64,000 nt of DNA from Hydractinia symbiolongicarpus (GCF_029227915.1 NC_079885.1:9424001-9488000); one strand, 5' to 3'; counted from the first letter of the stretch, positions 36,511-48,549 are shown. Notes: a model not told the origin generated them from the sequence alone. A program made the numbers and translations.

Positions 36511-37940
36511 AAGTGTAGTAGCGTGTAGTAGAGCGTAGTAGAATGTATTTCTCTGTAGTAAAGCGTATTTCTCTGTAGTAGAATGTAGTAGCCTGTAGTA
36601 GCCTGTAGTAGAGTGTAGTAGCGTGTAGTAGAGCGTAGTAGAATGTATTTCTCTGTAGTAAAGCGTATTTCTCTGTAGTAGAGTGTAGTAGCGTGTAGTA
36701 GAGCGTAGTAGCGTGTAGTAGAGCGTAGTAGCGTGTAGTAGAGCGTAGTAGAATGTATTTCTCTGTAGTAAAGCGTATTTCTCTGTAGTAGAGTGTAGTA
36801 GCCTGTAGTAGCTTGTAGTAGAGTGTAGTAGCGTGTAGTAGAGCGTAGTAGAATGTATTTCTCTGTAGTAAAGCGTATTTCTCTGTAGTAGAGTGTAGTA
36901 GCGTGTAGTAGAGCGTAGTAGAATGTATTTCTCTGTAGCAAAGCGTATTTCTCTGTAGTAGAGTGTAGTAGCCTGTAGTAGCTTGTAGTAGAGTGTAGTA
37001 GCGTGTAGTAGAGCGTAGTAGAATGTATTTCTCTGTAGTAAAGCGTATTTCTCTGTAGTAGAGTGTAGTAGCCTGTAGTAGCCTGTAGTAGAGTGTAGTA
37101 GCGCGTAGTAGAGCGTAGTAGAATGTATTTCTCTGTAGTAAAGCGTATTTCTCTGTAGTAGAGTGTAGTAGCCTGTAGTAGCCTGTAGTAGAGTGTAGTA
37201 GCGTGTAGTAGAGCGTAGTAGAATGTATTTCTCTGTAGTAAAGCGTATTTCTCTGTAGTAGAGTGTAGTAGCGTGTAGTAGAGCGTAGTAGCGTGTAGTA
37301 GAGCGTAGTAGAATGTATTTCTCTGTAGTAAAGCGTATTTCTCTGTAGTAGAGTGTAGTAGCCTGTAGTAGCCTGTAGTAGAGTGTAGTAGAGCGTAGTA
37401 GAATGTATTTCTCTGTAGTAAAGCGTATTTCTCTGTAGTAGAGTGTAGTAGCGTGTAGTAGAGCGTAGTAGCGTGTAGTAGAGCGTAGTAGAATGTATTT
37501 CTCTGTAGTAAAGCGTATTTCTCTGTAGTAGAGTGTAGTAGCCTGTAGTAGCCTGTAGTAGAGTGTAGTAGCGTGTAGTAGAGCGTAGTAGAATGTATTT
37601 CTCTGTAGTAAAGCGTATTTCTCTGTAGTAGAGTGTAGTAGCGTGTAGTAGAGCGTAGTAGCGTGTAGTAGAGCGTAGTAGAATGTATTTCTCTGTAGTA
37701 AAGCGTATTTCTCTGTAGTAGAGTGTAGTAGCCTGTAGTAGCTTGTAGCAGAGTGTAGTACAGCGTAGTAGAATGTATTTCTCTGTAGTAAAGCGTATTT
37801 CTCTGTAGTAGAGTGTAGTAGCCTGTAGTAGCTTGTAGTAGAGTGTAGTAGCGTGTAGTAGAGCGTAGTAGAATGTATTTCTCTGTAGTAAAGCGTATTT
37901 CTCTGTAGTAGATTGTAGTAGCGTGTAGTAGAGCGTAGTA
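36511..37940. repeat. left decamer array
   Basis: Tandem 10-bp units, mostly NNNNGTAGTA: gcgtgtagta, gagcgtagta, gaatgtattt, ctctgtagta, aagcgtattt, gagtgtagta, gcctgtagta, gcttgtagta. They are ordered into a recurrent 70-bp core (gcgt, gagc, gaat, ctct, aagc, ctct, gagt) plus optional 20-30-bp inserts of gcct/gctt/gagt units. No insertion or deletion breaks the 10-bp register. The long open frame on the minus strand (up to 486 aa, repeating QRNTFYYALLHATTLYY) exists only because the decamers lack stops in that frame. Confidence 0.95.
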
Positions 37941-37941
37941 G

Positions 37942-38605
37942 AGAGAAATACATTCTACTACGCTCTACTACACGCTACTACACTCTACTACAGGCTACTA
38001 CACTTTACTACAAGCTACTACATGCTACTACACTCTACTACAGAGAAATACGCTTTACTACAGAGAAATGCATTCTACTACGCTCTACTACACGCTACTA
38101 CACTCTACTACAAGCTACTACAGGCTACTACACTCTACTACAGAGAAATACGCTTTACTACAGAGAAATACATTCTACTACGCTCTACTACGCGCTACTA
38201 CACTCTACTACAGGCTACTACAGGCTACTACACTCTACTACAGAGAAATACGCTTTACTACAGAGAAATACATTCTACTACGCTCTACTACACGCTACTA
38301 CACTCTACTACAAGCTACTACAGGCTACTACACTCTACTACAGAGAAATACGCTTTACTACAGAGAAATACATTCTAATACGCTCTACTACGCGCTACTA
38401 CACTCTACTACAGGCTACTACAGGCTACTACACTCTACTACAGAGAAATACGCTTTCTACAGAGAAATACATTCTACTACGCTCTACTACACGCTACTAC
38501 ACTCTACTACAAGCTACTACAGGCTACTACACTCTACTACAGAGAAATACGCTTTGCTACAGAGAAATACATTCTACTACGCTCTACTACACGCTACTAC
38601 ACTTG
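37942..38605. repeat. right decamer array, inverted
   Basis: Reverse complements of the left-arm decamers (cgctctacta, cacgctacta, cactctacta, caggctacta, cagagaaata, cgctttacta and so on). It is less than half as long as the left arm. Register is kept from the left arm up to about 38450, where a 3-nt deletion shifts it once. Confidence 0.95.
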
Positions 38606-38724
38606 TGCTTTATGGAGAATAGCACATCATTATCTCCACAAGGCTTGGGAACGTACATAGGTCTAACACATGTTGTATACTATATCTCCTTTATATTCAG
38701 GAAGTAATACGTGGACGACTTACC

Positions 38725-38732
38725 ATTCTAAC
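38725..38732 (+). repeat. target-site duplication, right copy
   Basis: attctaac directly after the right terminal ...gacttacc, matching 36383-36390. Confidence 0.85.
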
Positions 38733-40104
38733 CGCTTCAATTTTGTGCACGCGTTATGATATCATGATGGCCTAAATAAACATTACATTTCTGTAGTGGT
38801 GGTGTGTGGACAGGATACCTGTCTTTTTCTTTCCTGCTCTCGCGCTTCAATATCAGTCCTATGAACTAGTAATGTCAAAAAGGGGAAAATGACGACTTTA
38901 CTTTACTAGACTAATGCATGCTGGTGGTGACCAGCCTGACTTTTTTCTCTTCTACCACTGCTAAATTACTTTTCTTCTCAGACGTGGCTAATGATGGCTG
39001 GGCTAATGATTCATTTTTAACCTTATATTTCTGAAAATCCATAAATTAGGGTCCTACTTTTCTTGCCTGTCAAGATGCGCGCATATGCGGAACTTCGTAA
39101 ACATTCACAACTCATCTATATCATTATTGGATCTGCAGGTTTTTGGCTATCATACTTAAATTTATCGGATCGTTCTTAACAAAAATTGCCTCACATCTTT
39201 GTTTTTACACATCAAAATTTATGGAAACATGATTTGATGTTTTTAAAGATATGATCATGCAAGTCAACTGCAGTGAAAATTTTTCACTGTTTTACTTGAA
39301 ACATCGTCATATGCCTTTTTCTGATGCTCGAAAAACAGACATGCATGGAAGCATGGAAAAGTGAATTATCAAAGGGGATCTATGGAGGAGAGTACAAGTG
39401 GTGATAAAAAAAATCCCTAAAAATATTCTCCAGTGTCTAGATTCTTAATAAAATAGGTTTGTTTGATATATATTTAATGAATGATTACCATGCAAAAATT
39501 TTCTCATCTGTGATCTGCCTCAGTGATGTTTAGACTGTCTGTTCTGTTAAGTGCACAAGTTTCGTTGCCAGTAAAAATGGTAATATGGTACATCATAGAC
39601 ATAAGGCTCAGGATATCATGTCATAATCATCCATTGTTGCCAGTGAAAAGAGAAAGTTACAGAGAAAGGTAAAATCACAGAATTAAGACGTTTACCTAAT
39701 TTGGTTGGTATACGCTATATAATTTTTGCTCATAAATTTAATAAGCCAATAATTTTCTAGCCAGGAGACCTATTATAAATTTTCTTACCACTAGGAAAAC
39801 AGAATGTATAACTAGTTAGTTGGAAAAAATTAAGCTGAGTCTCAAACAATTTTTTGCGGTCAGAATTTCACTCACCCAAACAAACATAATCAATTCATAA
39901 ATTATTTAAATGGGCAAAACTATTGCTATGAGGTGGATTTGAATTTTAGGGATTTGCTCTGACATTTGCTTGTGTGTAAGCTTTCGTTTGAGAGAAACTG
40001 AATTTGATATCCTGGAAGAAAGCTTAGTTAACTGCTACTCATTTTCTTCAAAAGTTTCTTGTACATCCCTTAAAATTTGATGATGTTAAACTGGATCTGA
40101 GAGT

Positions 40105-40370
40105 TGTGGCACCATAGCTTAGTGGTTATAACTCTCACACACTATAAGGGACACCGGGGCCGGATTCCCCTTAAATATGCACAAGTAAATGTTACCATTG
40201 CCCTGATTTAACCAGAGCTAATGTGTGGGGAAGGTTGGCTAGATGTTACACTGCCTAGTTGGATGTTAAAGGGAAGTTGTCTTATAGAGTGTGGACTTTA
40301 AATTTTGTCTGCATAGCTAAAAATAATGCATCAAATACTCTAGGATTTAAACCATGGTACCTCCTGGAAA
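40105..40370 (+). mobile_element. tRNA-derived SINE-like element
   Basis: The head has an A box (tagcttagtggttataac, 40115-40132) and a B box (ggggccggattcccc, 40156-40170) at tRNA-like spacing. The body follows and ends gtctgcatagctaaaa near 40323, also found at 28504-28520. No clear target duplication was delimited. The head is the internal pol III promoter expected of a SINE. Confidence 0.65.
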
Positions 40371-41479
40371 TAATAGACAAGCCATATCCCTTGATATTTG
40401 TGAGGCAAGCCATGTAAAATATGCATATGTATATCTATATGTATTTTATAGGCAATTCTGTGTCTTAATAGCCTATCAACATGGTTTCGCTTTTTGTTAT
40501 TCACATATTTAAAACAATTTTTTAGCCAAAAAATTTTATCAGACTTACTTTAAATGATTCAGGGATAATTTTAATTATCATGTTTTCATTGTCGTTCCTT
40601 GTTTTATGACGAGTGTGCTAGGTATAGTTAGAAAGTTTGTGCTCAGTGCATTGGAGACTTGCTACTATTGTGCTGATATCCAATAGAAAGTCCCACTTTC
40701 CGTCTTTAGATGGATATATATTGGTAATGTTCGAGCTGTGGGTTCCCAGAGTTTCTAGTTATGAGTTGAAGAGTGTGTTGCCTCATATTACGCTAACCGA
40801 CTGCTAGAAAAATTCCTTGCTTTCTGTGGACAAACACGAGAGCCTTTACCACTGGAGTTTTTTATAAACAATGAAATATTGAAATTTAAAGTCTGGCAGG
40901 TAACATTTTTACTTGCAAACAGGAAATTTTCAAAGATTTTTTAAACTTGGTATGTATATATAAATACTTTTTTGTCAGTTGCATTAATGCATTATTCAGT
41001 AAGTTCAAAATTTTACTTCAATATTAATCATGCCCAAGTGATTTTGTGCCGAAAATTACATTTTTACCCCATGGAAAATAAATAATAAAGTCATGCCATT
41101 TTTTTGCTTTGTGAAGCTAAAAAGGAATAAAGTTCTAAATTCGCTACAGCACTTTCTCATGATTAGGTATGTGTGATGTCATTTCTGATCCCAATGATAT
41201 AATTTTTTCCCTAGAATCTGTTTGACTTTCTACAAGTATATGTACCAAGTTTTTTATCACCTAAGTATAAGTTGTTCAAGATTTATGGCCCATGGGCACT
41301 TTTATGCCTTCATACATATACTGACATTCGTTTAAAAAGGAGATTAACTTAAATGGCATTTTTCAAAGGAAAAAAAATGAATGCTAGTAAATTTGAGGAT
41401 ATTTTTGATGAAATGTATAACTTACCTTGTGTAACATTTACCTTTAGATAATAATTGCGATAACACTTTGACCAACAAA

Positions 41480-44400
41480 ATGGGTGATATTGCAATGCAG
41501 TTAAAATTGACTCGCAAAGGTCAGCTAAAATATAGTTCAGGTTCTTGGAACCCTGTTGAATGGCGTGAGAGTAGACCACAACCTAGTATCAAAATTCCAC
41601 CTTTCGCTATCCAGAGAAGATCAAAAGTATTGCATGGAAGTAATGAACAAGAAAGTTTGAAACATCAAAATTACAAGGTTTGTTAATGGTCTAAAGATTT
41701 ACTTTACGCAAAAGAAAACATCTTTTTATACCCTGCTGTGTATGAAGCAGGCCTATCAATAAGGGGAGAGCAATAGCTCTTGCCCAATTCCACAAAAAGT
41801 TTGTCTGACTGAGCAATATCAATTCATCTCAAATTTTCTGAGTTATGTTGTTTTGTTATTGCTATTTTATTACTAAAATAACGATAATAGAAAAAAAGGA
41901 AACCCTGAAAATTTTTCATCCTGACATGCACTTTTTTCCCCAAATGTATATATGTATTGATTGGCTTGATTACTAGAATTGTCTATTATATTTTTCGAAA
42001 TAATAAAATTTTTACAGTAAAATCTGTTAAATATAGTTTTTGGTCCATGGTTTCAGTTAAAAGTTGGATGGAAAAAATAGAAAATAACTTATTTTTAAAG
42101 CTACATGCATCCATATTGTAAAACTTATTTATAATTGACAGTAATGCTAAAAATTATTGTAAGCATATAAGCAGGTTTGCTTTTTGTATATATTTTTGAA
42201 AAAACCCTTTTTAAAGTTAAGAAACATCCAGACTTAACATAAATGTTTTTATATGTTTCTTTCATATAAATGTGTAAAAAGGTTAAAAGTACAGACGGAG
42301 CTGATGTATTTTACAGAACAAGATCAAAACAAGCTGAAAACCATTCATTGGATTTTTACCAACCGATTTTTTGCATCAGTGAGATTATATAATTTATTTT
42401 ATTAAGTTCACCGCAACATTTTACGTATTAATTTCCGTTGCTAAATCTTTTGATAAATTTAATAATAAACTTTTGCGGATTAAAGAGTTTCGTATTCCTT
42501 TACGGAAGTATATTTTCGCTGTTTGCGATTTTTCAATAAAACTCGTAATTTTGTACTAAAGTATCAGATTATATTTTGCTTTGCTTTGCTTTCGCGGTTC
42601 GGCAACTTTCGTGTTTTGCAGGAGAAACTTTTGTGGAAAACGAGGTTGAATTAGCGCTAAAGCTTTTTTCCGCAAAAGTTTCTCTTAAAGTATTAAAGAG
42701 AACCTTTCATTTTTCAGAATATCGAAAGCTAAGCAGGCTTAGCAGAATAATCGAATTTTATTTACGACTGCCTCGATTATCTAATATGATTTTATAATTT
42801 TATAATTTTTACCTTAGGATTATTTCTCCCCCGAAAGAAGAGAAGTTAAATCACAGCATGTTGTAAAACCTCGGATAAAGAAAACAGAAAAACATAAATC
42901 AAGACTTCAGCCTAATGTTAGCGTACTATCGTGCAGTGATGACGATGGAAAGACACGTGATCTTGACAAGGAGTACGATGAAATGTTAAAACGCATGTCA
43001 GAAATGCGAATGCGCAACATGGAACAAAAACTTAAAACGTTCGATCGGGAACACTCAGTGCGATTAGAAAATATCGATAAAGACATGGTACAAAAACAAA
43101 CAGTTCAAACGAATTCCCTTCTAGTTGAACAGAGCATGCAGCCGACTGACGAAATAGAACACTACGAAGCCTTGAACCAACGCAAGAATGCAAATGTCGT
43201 TCAAAACATTCAAAACGTTGATCGAAAATTGCAAGGCATTCAAATCCAAGCGAAAGAGCACGAAGAACGGAAGAGAGAACGGACGCAGAAAGTCAAATCT
43301 TTGACTCAGTATATCGAGCCGATTAATAAAATTACAGCGAGAGTTAAAGGAATTGTAAACGAGTTCAAAACTGCAAATTTGACGTTACCGCAGAATTTCA
43401 CTCTGTTGCTCGGCCAGGTCTCGAAAGAATACAATGAATGTATGACTGTGTTCTCGAAAGCGCTCAACAAAGATCGAAGTGAAAATTTAGACGCTTGTAT
43501 TCAACATGTAAATGGAAAATATAAAACTTTGGAGAATCTATTAAAAGCTTGTGAGAAGCAGAGCGTTGAGCTGAAGGAGAAAGTTGCCGCGGAAGAAAAA
43601 GCAAAAAAGGAAGCTGCTGAAAAGGCGAAGCAAACAACAGCCCTAGCTACGACGCCTGGAGCAGTCGCAAGCACTGGAGCCGCTGCAAGCGCAGCATCTG
43701 CAAGTTCCAGCCAAGTACTTACGCTACCGAAAAATCTGTCAATAGCAACCGCTGCACCCGAGTTAGCATCCTTAGAACCAACACTTCGAGCAGTTCTAAG
43801 TATGTGTTGTCCCAAACCTGCTTTTTTGGAATACCTTCGTTTGAAGAAACTCCTTGCAGACGTGGAAAAGCAACATGAACCGCTAAATAAATCAACAGAA
43901 AAAGCAAAAAAGACTTATAAGTTTGATTTATACAAGGTTGTCAATACTACTATAAATGCAGTATCAGATGAAAGCCCAAAGCATTTGCTGGATAAAATTA
44001 TAAAGATGAACATGTTATTGACTGGAAAAGATATCGAAACATCAGGAAAGAATGTCAACACAAGAGGTAGCAATGAAGCCTTGGTGAGTGGGCCGTGTTT
44101 ATATTTGATATACATTTATTCCGCATTTATGTCTGATATACCTTTATTCCAACTTTCGACTTTTATTCCGAACTTTAATGAGTCAGGGTCAGGGTTATAA
44201 ATTTCAAAAAAAAAATGTTATGAAAAAAATTAACTGCAAAATATGTTTTGCTCGTATATTTGAGATTTTTAATTCTACGCCCTTGAAATAAATTTGGCGG
44301 TATTGGCGAAATTTAATTTTGTTACTACAATAGGCTGTCAGGGTGAATATTATGTTGTTTCTCCCAACACGCCCAATTATCAAGAGTACTTTAAGGAATA

Positions 44401-45271
44401 AGTCCAAAGTCGACTTTTGCCTTACCCAAAACGTAAAGAACAAATATTCTGAATTTTAACATACAAAAAAGGGAACGAAAATTGTTTTGCTTTACACCTC
44501 TCGAGTAACTTGAAAAGAAAAATTTCAATAGGAATTAAATTTCACTGGATTTTATTGAGTTGTGTATTGAAGATTTCATCTTTTGTTTTTTAGCTACTTT
44601 GTAGCGACCTACTTGCCAAAAAGCTGGTGTTGCAAGGTGAATCTCAAGTATCGTCGTCTTTTAAGACGGCCTTTCCCATCGCTGCGTTCACGGTTGGAGT
44701 TTGGACTTTATTTCCTGACGTTGGTGACCTACTTCTTGCCCATTTCTTTTCTAAATGCCCATACCTTGTCCCATTCTACCATCCCAAAAGCAAAAATATG
44801 TCGACTGTGGAATACTGCAAACTGGTTGGCTATGAAGTAAACGGCCAGGAAGTGGAATCAGAAGATAAATATTTGAAAAAGATGTCGGGTATTGTGCGTT
44901 TGTACGCCGCTATTCTGCAAACCGACGTTCCTTCTCAACTTGGTAATAGAAACCACCCTCACGGTTTACAATATGGTTGGACCTGGTTTACACGAATGCT
45001 GAATCTTGAACCCAGACCGTCCGTCACTGCGACGATTTTGTTTGATTTTCTGGAAGTTGCCGGGCATGCTATGTTGAAGAGGTATGGGAAACAGTTTAAA
45101 AAACTTTTGCTGATTCTTTGTCAGGAATATTTACCAAAGATAATGGACGTGACGCCGGCTAACTCAAAAGCTACCGTGATAAGGTTGAAAATGTTTTTGG
45201 ACACTTGTATCAAGGAAGGTCGTATAAAAGAACCGGAAGGCCGTATAAGCGCTCAGTGGTGGTCAACGTGA
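41480..45271 (+). CDS. GLE1: GLE1 RNA-export mediator, 3 coding exons
   Basis: Nuclear-pore-associated factor that, with inositol hexakisphosphate, stimulates the DEAD-box ATPase DDX19/Dbp5 to release exported mRNPs. Exons 41480-41677, 42818-44083 and 44594-45271 join in phase 0 to 713 aa (human 698). Residues 1-66 carry LKLTRKGQLKYSS, resembling the vertebrate N-terminus. Residues about 110-330 are charged and coiled-coil-rich (EHEERKRERTQK, EEKAKKEAAEKAK), followed by an Ala/Ser linker. The C-terminal Gle1 HEAT-like domain starts near residue 380 and fills the last exon, with the family motifs AFPIAAFTVGVW, LLAHFFSKCPYLVPFYHP, MSGIVRLYAAILQ, HPHGLQYGWTW and ATILFDFLEVAGHAM. The start at 41480 is the first in-frame ATG. 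A non-coding first exon is possible. AATAAA at 45612-45617 is a candidate poly(A) signal. Confidence 0.95.
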
Positions 45272-45284
45272 TCTTATTTTCGAT

Positions 45285-45420
45285 GCCGGTACATTGTTGT
45301 GTTTTCGATAGCGGTGAATTCTGTGTTTTGTTGTGTTTTTAGTGCTGATAAATTGTTGTGTTTTCGATGCTGGTACAATGTTTTCAATGCTAGTGCATTA
45401 TTGTGTTTTGTCTTAAAAAA
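45285..45420 (+). repeat. degenerate short tandem repeat in the GLE1 3'UTR
   Basis: At least four imperfect units of the form ttgttgtgttttcgatgcyg, separated by gtacat/gtgaat-type spacers, begin just after the GLE1 stop. The repeats are probably transcribed. Confidence 0.6.
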
Positions 45421-47637
45421 CAATGACATTGCTAATATGAATTGATTAAATTTATTCGTCCTGAAAAAAACTGTTTCCTACTTTAAAAAGTCACTCTTTA
45501 TCTTTTTTAAAAATATCCTAAGAAGAACAATTAACTGAATGAAAAACAAAGTTACGCGTGTGTTTTTTTTGTTTTTTTTGTCACTTAGACAAAATTTAGT
45601 CCCTTTTTGCGAATAAATTTTTGAATTTAGTTACTTTTGCCGACTGATTTCCAGGCATTAATGATCAAGGAAGTTTAGATTATGAAGAGTTTTTTTTAAA
45701 TAAAACAACAAAAATGGTTATACGTATATAAAAAAAATTATTTTTCAAGAATAATTGCATACAATTAATAAAAAGTAGAAACAAGAAAGAAAATATGGAA
45801 AAAAAGATGGTCGGCAAAAAATTTTCGTCGGTAAAAAATCAGCCAAAAGTTTTAGTCAGCAAATAATATTAGTCATCTACCCAAAATTTAGTCACTTTTT
45901 GTCGACTTTTTTTTTACCTTACGAGTTTGTCGGTTTCGACAACAGTGCGACTTTAAGTAAGTTAAGAGTTTATCTAACGTGACGGAATAATAAGGAAGTT
46001 CACAGTTAGAACTAGTTATCTAAATTATTTTCCCAAATGATACCATATTTTTAATTAAAATGCGCAACTCGCGTTTTGTAATCTTTATATCTGGTCCCCA
46101 ACCTGAAACAACCCCCAAGAACAATTACTACGTAGGTTAATCCTTCATTAATAACTATAACCTACAACTCTGGAAATAATATGTGGGAATTTTTTCGTTT
46201 ATCATCTCTTTCTTGAAATGAACAAACAGCATCGCTTGGCCAGTGCTCTGCAGCCTGCAGAAAATGAACATTTAACAATGACCGCATTACGGAACAACCC
46301 CCTCTGCCACCCAAAGAGGTTCGAAATGTGGAATTGTTGCACGCTAACGACAACTAAAATTAGCACCAATTAAGATTTTGAATCTAACCAAATAATTTAA
46401 TAGCTAAAGTCCTAACTCCGCTAGTCGTATATAATCATAGGTAAACAATTCAAGTTCACAGTGCGTGTTACCTAGACGCGTTCTTATTTGCTTGTGGTTG
46501 CTACCTTAGAAATCCCGTTCGTTTTTCCATTATACTATATCCCGATTGTAAAGATAATACCCCGGGACAGTGTCTCCACGGGCGAACGCTCTACCGACTG
46601 TTCATGTCCCTAACAAATGCAGTAGTTGATGGTAATACCTCTAAATACCTGAGAAAGGTGTTTAGAAAAAAAACCCGTCATAGCAAAAACAGTTCATTTT
46701 TCTATCTTGCTTTTACGTGAATCGTCCGTGCCACCAGGATGAGCGCTTAGTACATGTAATTTGTCTTGCATATCAGAGGAACGCTTACAGGCGGTCCAAC
46801 CTTCCTCCAAACTTAAGTCTAATTGCAGCTAAGCCACTTTACTTTTTGCTACGCAGTCCAACCCAAGCTGGACTGCTAATAAATCAAATTGGTGAAGGTT
46901 ACACAAAAGGAAAAATAATAAATTTGACTAGGATAAAGAGAGTTTATATCAAACAAGACAAGATCCTTCAGCAAGCTAGCTAGCTATAGGTATAATTTTT
47001 GCCGAAACATGTGAAGTAAACTCGGAAATTAGCTGATTTCTTTTTTACAGTGTCACAAAAGACCACCCCCCTCTCCCCTAACGTTTAATCGTTGAAATAG
47101 GAGACAATACCCCACCAATCATTAAGGATTAGGGAGGAGGGGTGGTATAAACAAATTTTGAGCTCTACTGAACAAATATTTTGGCAGGGATTGTAACTTC
47201 TGTGTCCTGATTTCATTGGTAACCAACATCTTAACATTTGCTTGATTTTCTTAACATAAAGTATACAAAAAAAAGAGATATTTCTAAAATACCAAACGTT
47301 AGTCAAAATGAACCTTTTCTGACCGTCGTTAACCCAAAGCAGCAACAAAGAAAACCTCAAGGTTTTAAAAATTTCCGATTGGTTTCAAAACAAAAGTAGG
47401 TCCTGTGAATAGTTTTAAAGGCGAGTGGGTTTGCAACAAAGTTTGTAAAAATATATTGCGTTTGTCATTTCTTGCTTAAAGTCTCTGGGCGCTTTAAGCA
47501 CGACTTTACTCGGTGTGACAAACGACAAAGAGATTACGGTTATTAATATATAGAAACTAAAATTAAAATGCTGACATGTCCAAATTTATCAATAAAAAAT
47601 TAATAAATATACTCTCACATTATTAATCCACGCTTTC
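45421..47637. other. intergenic region between GLE1 and the first GPCR
   Basis: No recognisable exon, RNA gene or delimited repeat. The segment 46560-46990 is less AT-rich and carries an 88-codon open frame on the plus strand without recognisable motifs. Confidence 0.4.
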
Positions 47638-48549
47638 TTATTGCTTTGTGAAACGGTTTAGTACATTTTTTCCAGGTTTAGTTGATAAAAAAACATAAAT
47701 AAAAGCATCCGTAGTCCAACCTACTGAATATAAAATTGCACACGTAAAAATCAAAGTATCGTCGTCTCTAATGATGTCTCTAGATAAAAGAAAATGCATG
47801 ATGTCTGGAATTACTATGAAAATCAAAAATGTAGTAATTAAGAGAGTTGGTAGCAGTAGCGGAGCATTGGTATCTGAAGTCGCTTTTTTGGGACGTGTGT
47901 CTGCAAATCGAACCTTATTAATAACTTCTCCTCCTCTATTATTGTTGCTGTCATTATCTACCTTGTTCCGCGCAATTTGAACTAAGAACATCGAATTTGT
48001 TTTCTTTCTTGACATCTTTATTGAATGAATGATATACATGTACGTTGGAAACGCTACGAGAAGGAATATGAAGTCGAGAATAGGAAAGACATAGGAGAAA
48101 TAGATCCGTAATATTAACGAATCGATACCGTCAAATATAATATGGCAGCTGACAGAAACTATCAAGATTGCGAGTGTAACCATCCACACACACCCTAATA
48201 AGAACTTTGTATGTTTTGAAGACCAGTATAACGGATATGTCAAATGTAAATAAATCTGGAAGAAACGATCGACTGTTAAAAAAATCATTATGAGGTAATA
48301 TGGTAGCGTTGCATTGAAATGCAAAAGTAATGTAATTTGAAAATATTTCACAGAAAATAGCAAATGCAATGCAGTGTTTGTTCCTGTCAGGACAATCTCC
48401 GAGAAAGCGAGATGAAGCAGGAAAATCTTTTGACATTTGGAGATATTGATGCAATATCGATAAAGCAAGTAACCTCCAACGATATGTAGACAGAAGGGAA
48501 TTGAGTCAATTATAAACAAGAAGCCCTGTGGCTTAAAGATTTCCGCCAT
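47638..48549 (-). CDS. intronless rhodopsin-like GPCR, copy 1
   Basis: Seven-helix receptor of 303 aa from the ATG at 48549, in one exon; ligand unknown. Seven hydrophobic segments are visible, starting with FLFIIDSIPFCLHIVGGYLL. The DRY motif at the end of TM3 is DRF (94-96), the TM2 Asp position is Glu (LAFSEIV), the TM4 Trp is kept (CVWMVT), and NPxxY of TM7 is replaced by DAFIY. Intracellular loop 3 is long and basic. Helix 8 reads KPGKNVLNRF. These departures are usual for lineage-expanded invertebrate class A receptors. It is related to the genes at 54546 and 57911 and shares with them a highly similar block over TM3-TM4. An upstream codon (TTG at 48555) adds two residues but is not needed. 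Confidence 0.85.
   Translation of the reverse strand: MAEIFKPQGFLFIIDSIPFCLHIVGGYLLYRYCINISKCQKIFLLHLAFSEIVLTGTNTALHLLFSVKYFQITLLLHFNATLPYYLIMIFLTVDRFFQIYLHLTYPLYWSSKHTKFLLGCVWMVTLAILIVSVSCHIIFDGIDSLILRIYFSYVFPILDFIFLLVAFPTYMYIIHSIKMSRKKTNSMFLVQIARNKVDNDSNNNRGGEVINKVRFADTRPKKATSDTNAPLLLPTLLITTFLIFIVIPDIMHFLLSRDIIRDDDTLIFTCAILYSVGWTTDAFIYVFLSTKPGKNVLNRFTKQ

Larger units (their letters stand above)
36391..38724. mobile_element. foldback-type DNA transposon with decamer-array arms
   Basis: The 2334-bp element has terminal inverted repeats of about 120 bp (36391-36510 and 38606-38724) with only two mismatches, each beginning ggtaagtcgtccacg, and is flanked by 8-bp duplications (attctaac). Inside each terminal repeat is an array of 10-bp monomers: about 143 units on the left (36511-37940) and about 66 units in reverse complement on the right (37942-38605). 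They meet at a perfect hairpin with an 11-nt loop (gagaaatacat, near 37932-37942). Thus almost the whole element can fold on itself. No transposase gene is present. 8-bp duplications occur in hAT, P and Merlin superfamilies; the GG terminus does not settle which. Drosophila FB elements have a comparable architecture. Confidence 0.92.
35909..41479. other. divergent intergenic region between lysyl-tRNA synthetase and GLE1
   Basis: No exon recognised. It contains the foldback element (36391-38724) starting about 480 bp upstream of the synthetase start codon, and a tRNA-derived SINE-like element at 40105-40370. The promoters of both housekeeping genes should lie here. Confidence 0.6.

Noticed and set aside
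36511-38605. CRISPR-like array
   Set aside because: Repeats are contiguous 10-bp units without unique spacers, in a eukaryotic genome with spliced genes.
36408-38622. Long open frames (up to 486 aa) on both strands rich in QRNTFYYALLHATTLYY
   Set aside because: They follow directly from 10-bp repeats without stops read in three-codon-plus steps, occur on both strands of an inverted repeat, and have no start context or homology. They are not genes.
42576-42797. Possible extra GLE1 exon
   Set aside because: It lies in the first GLE1 intron, has no GLE1 similarity, and the flanking exons join in frame without it.
43501-43907. Minus-strand Ala/Ser-rich frames within GLE1
   Set aside because: Antisense shadow of the Ala-rich linker of the GLE1 exon.
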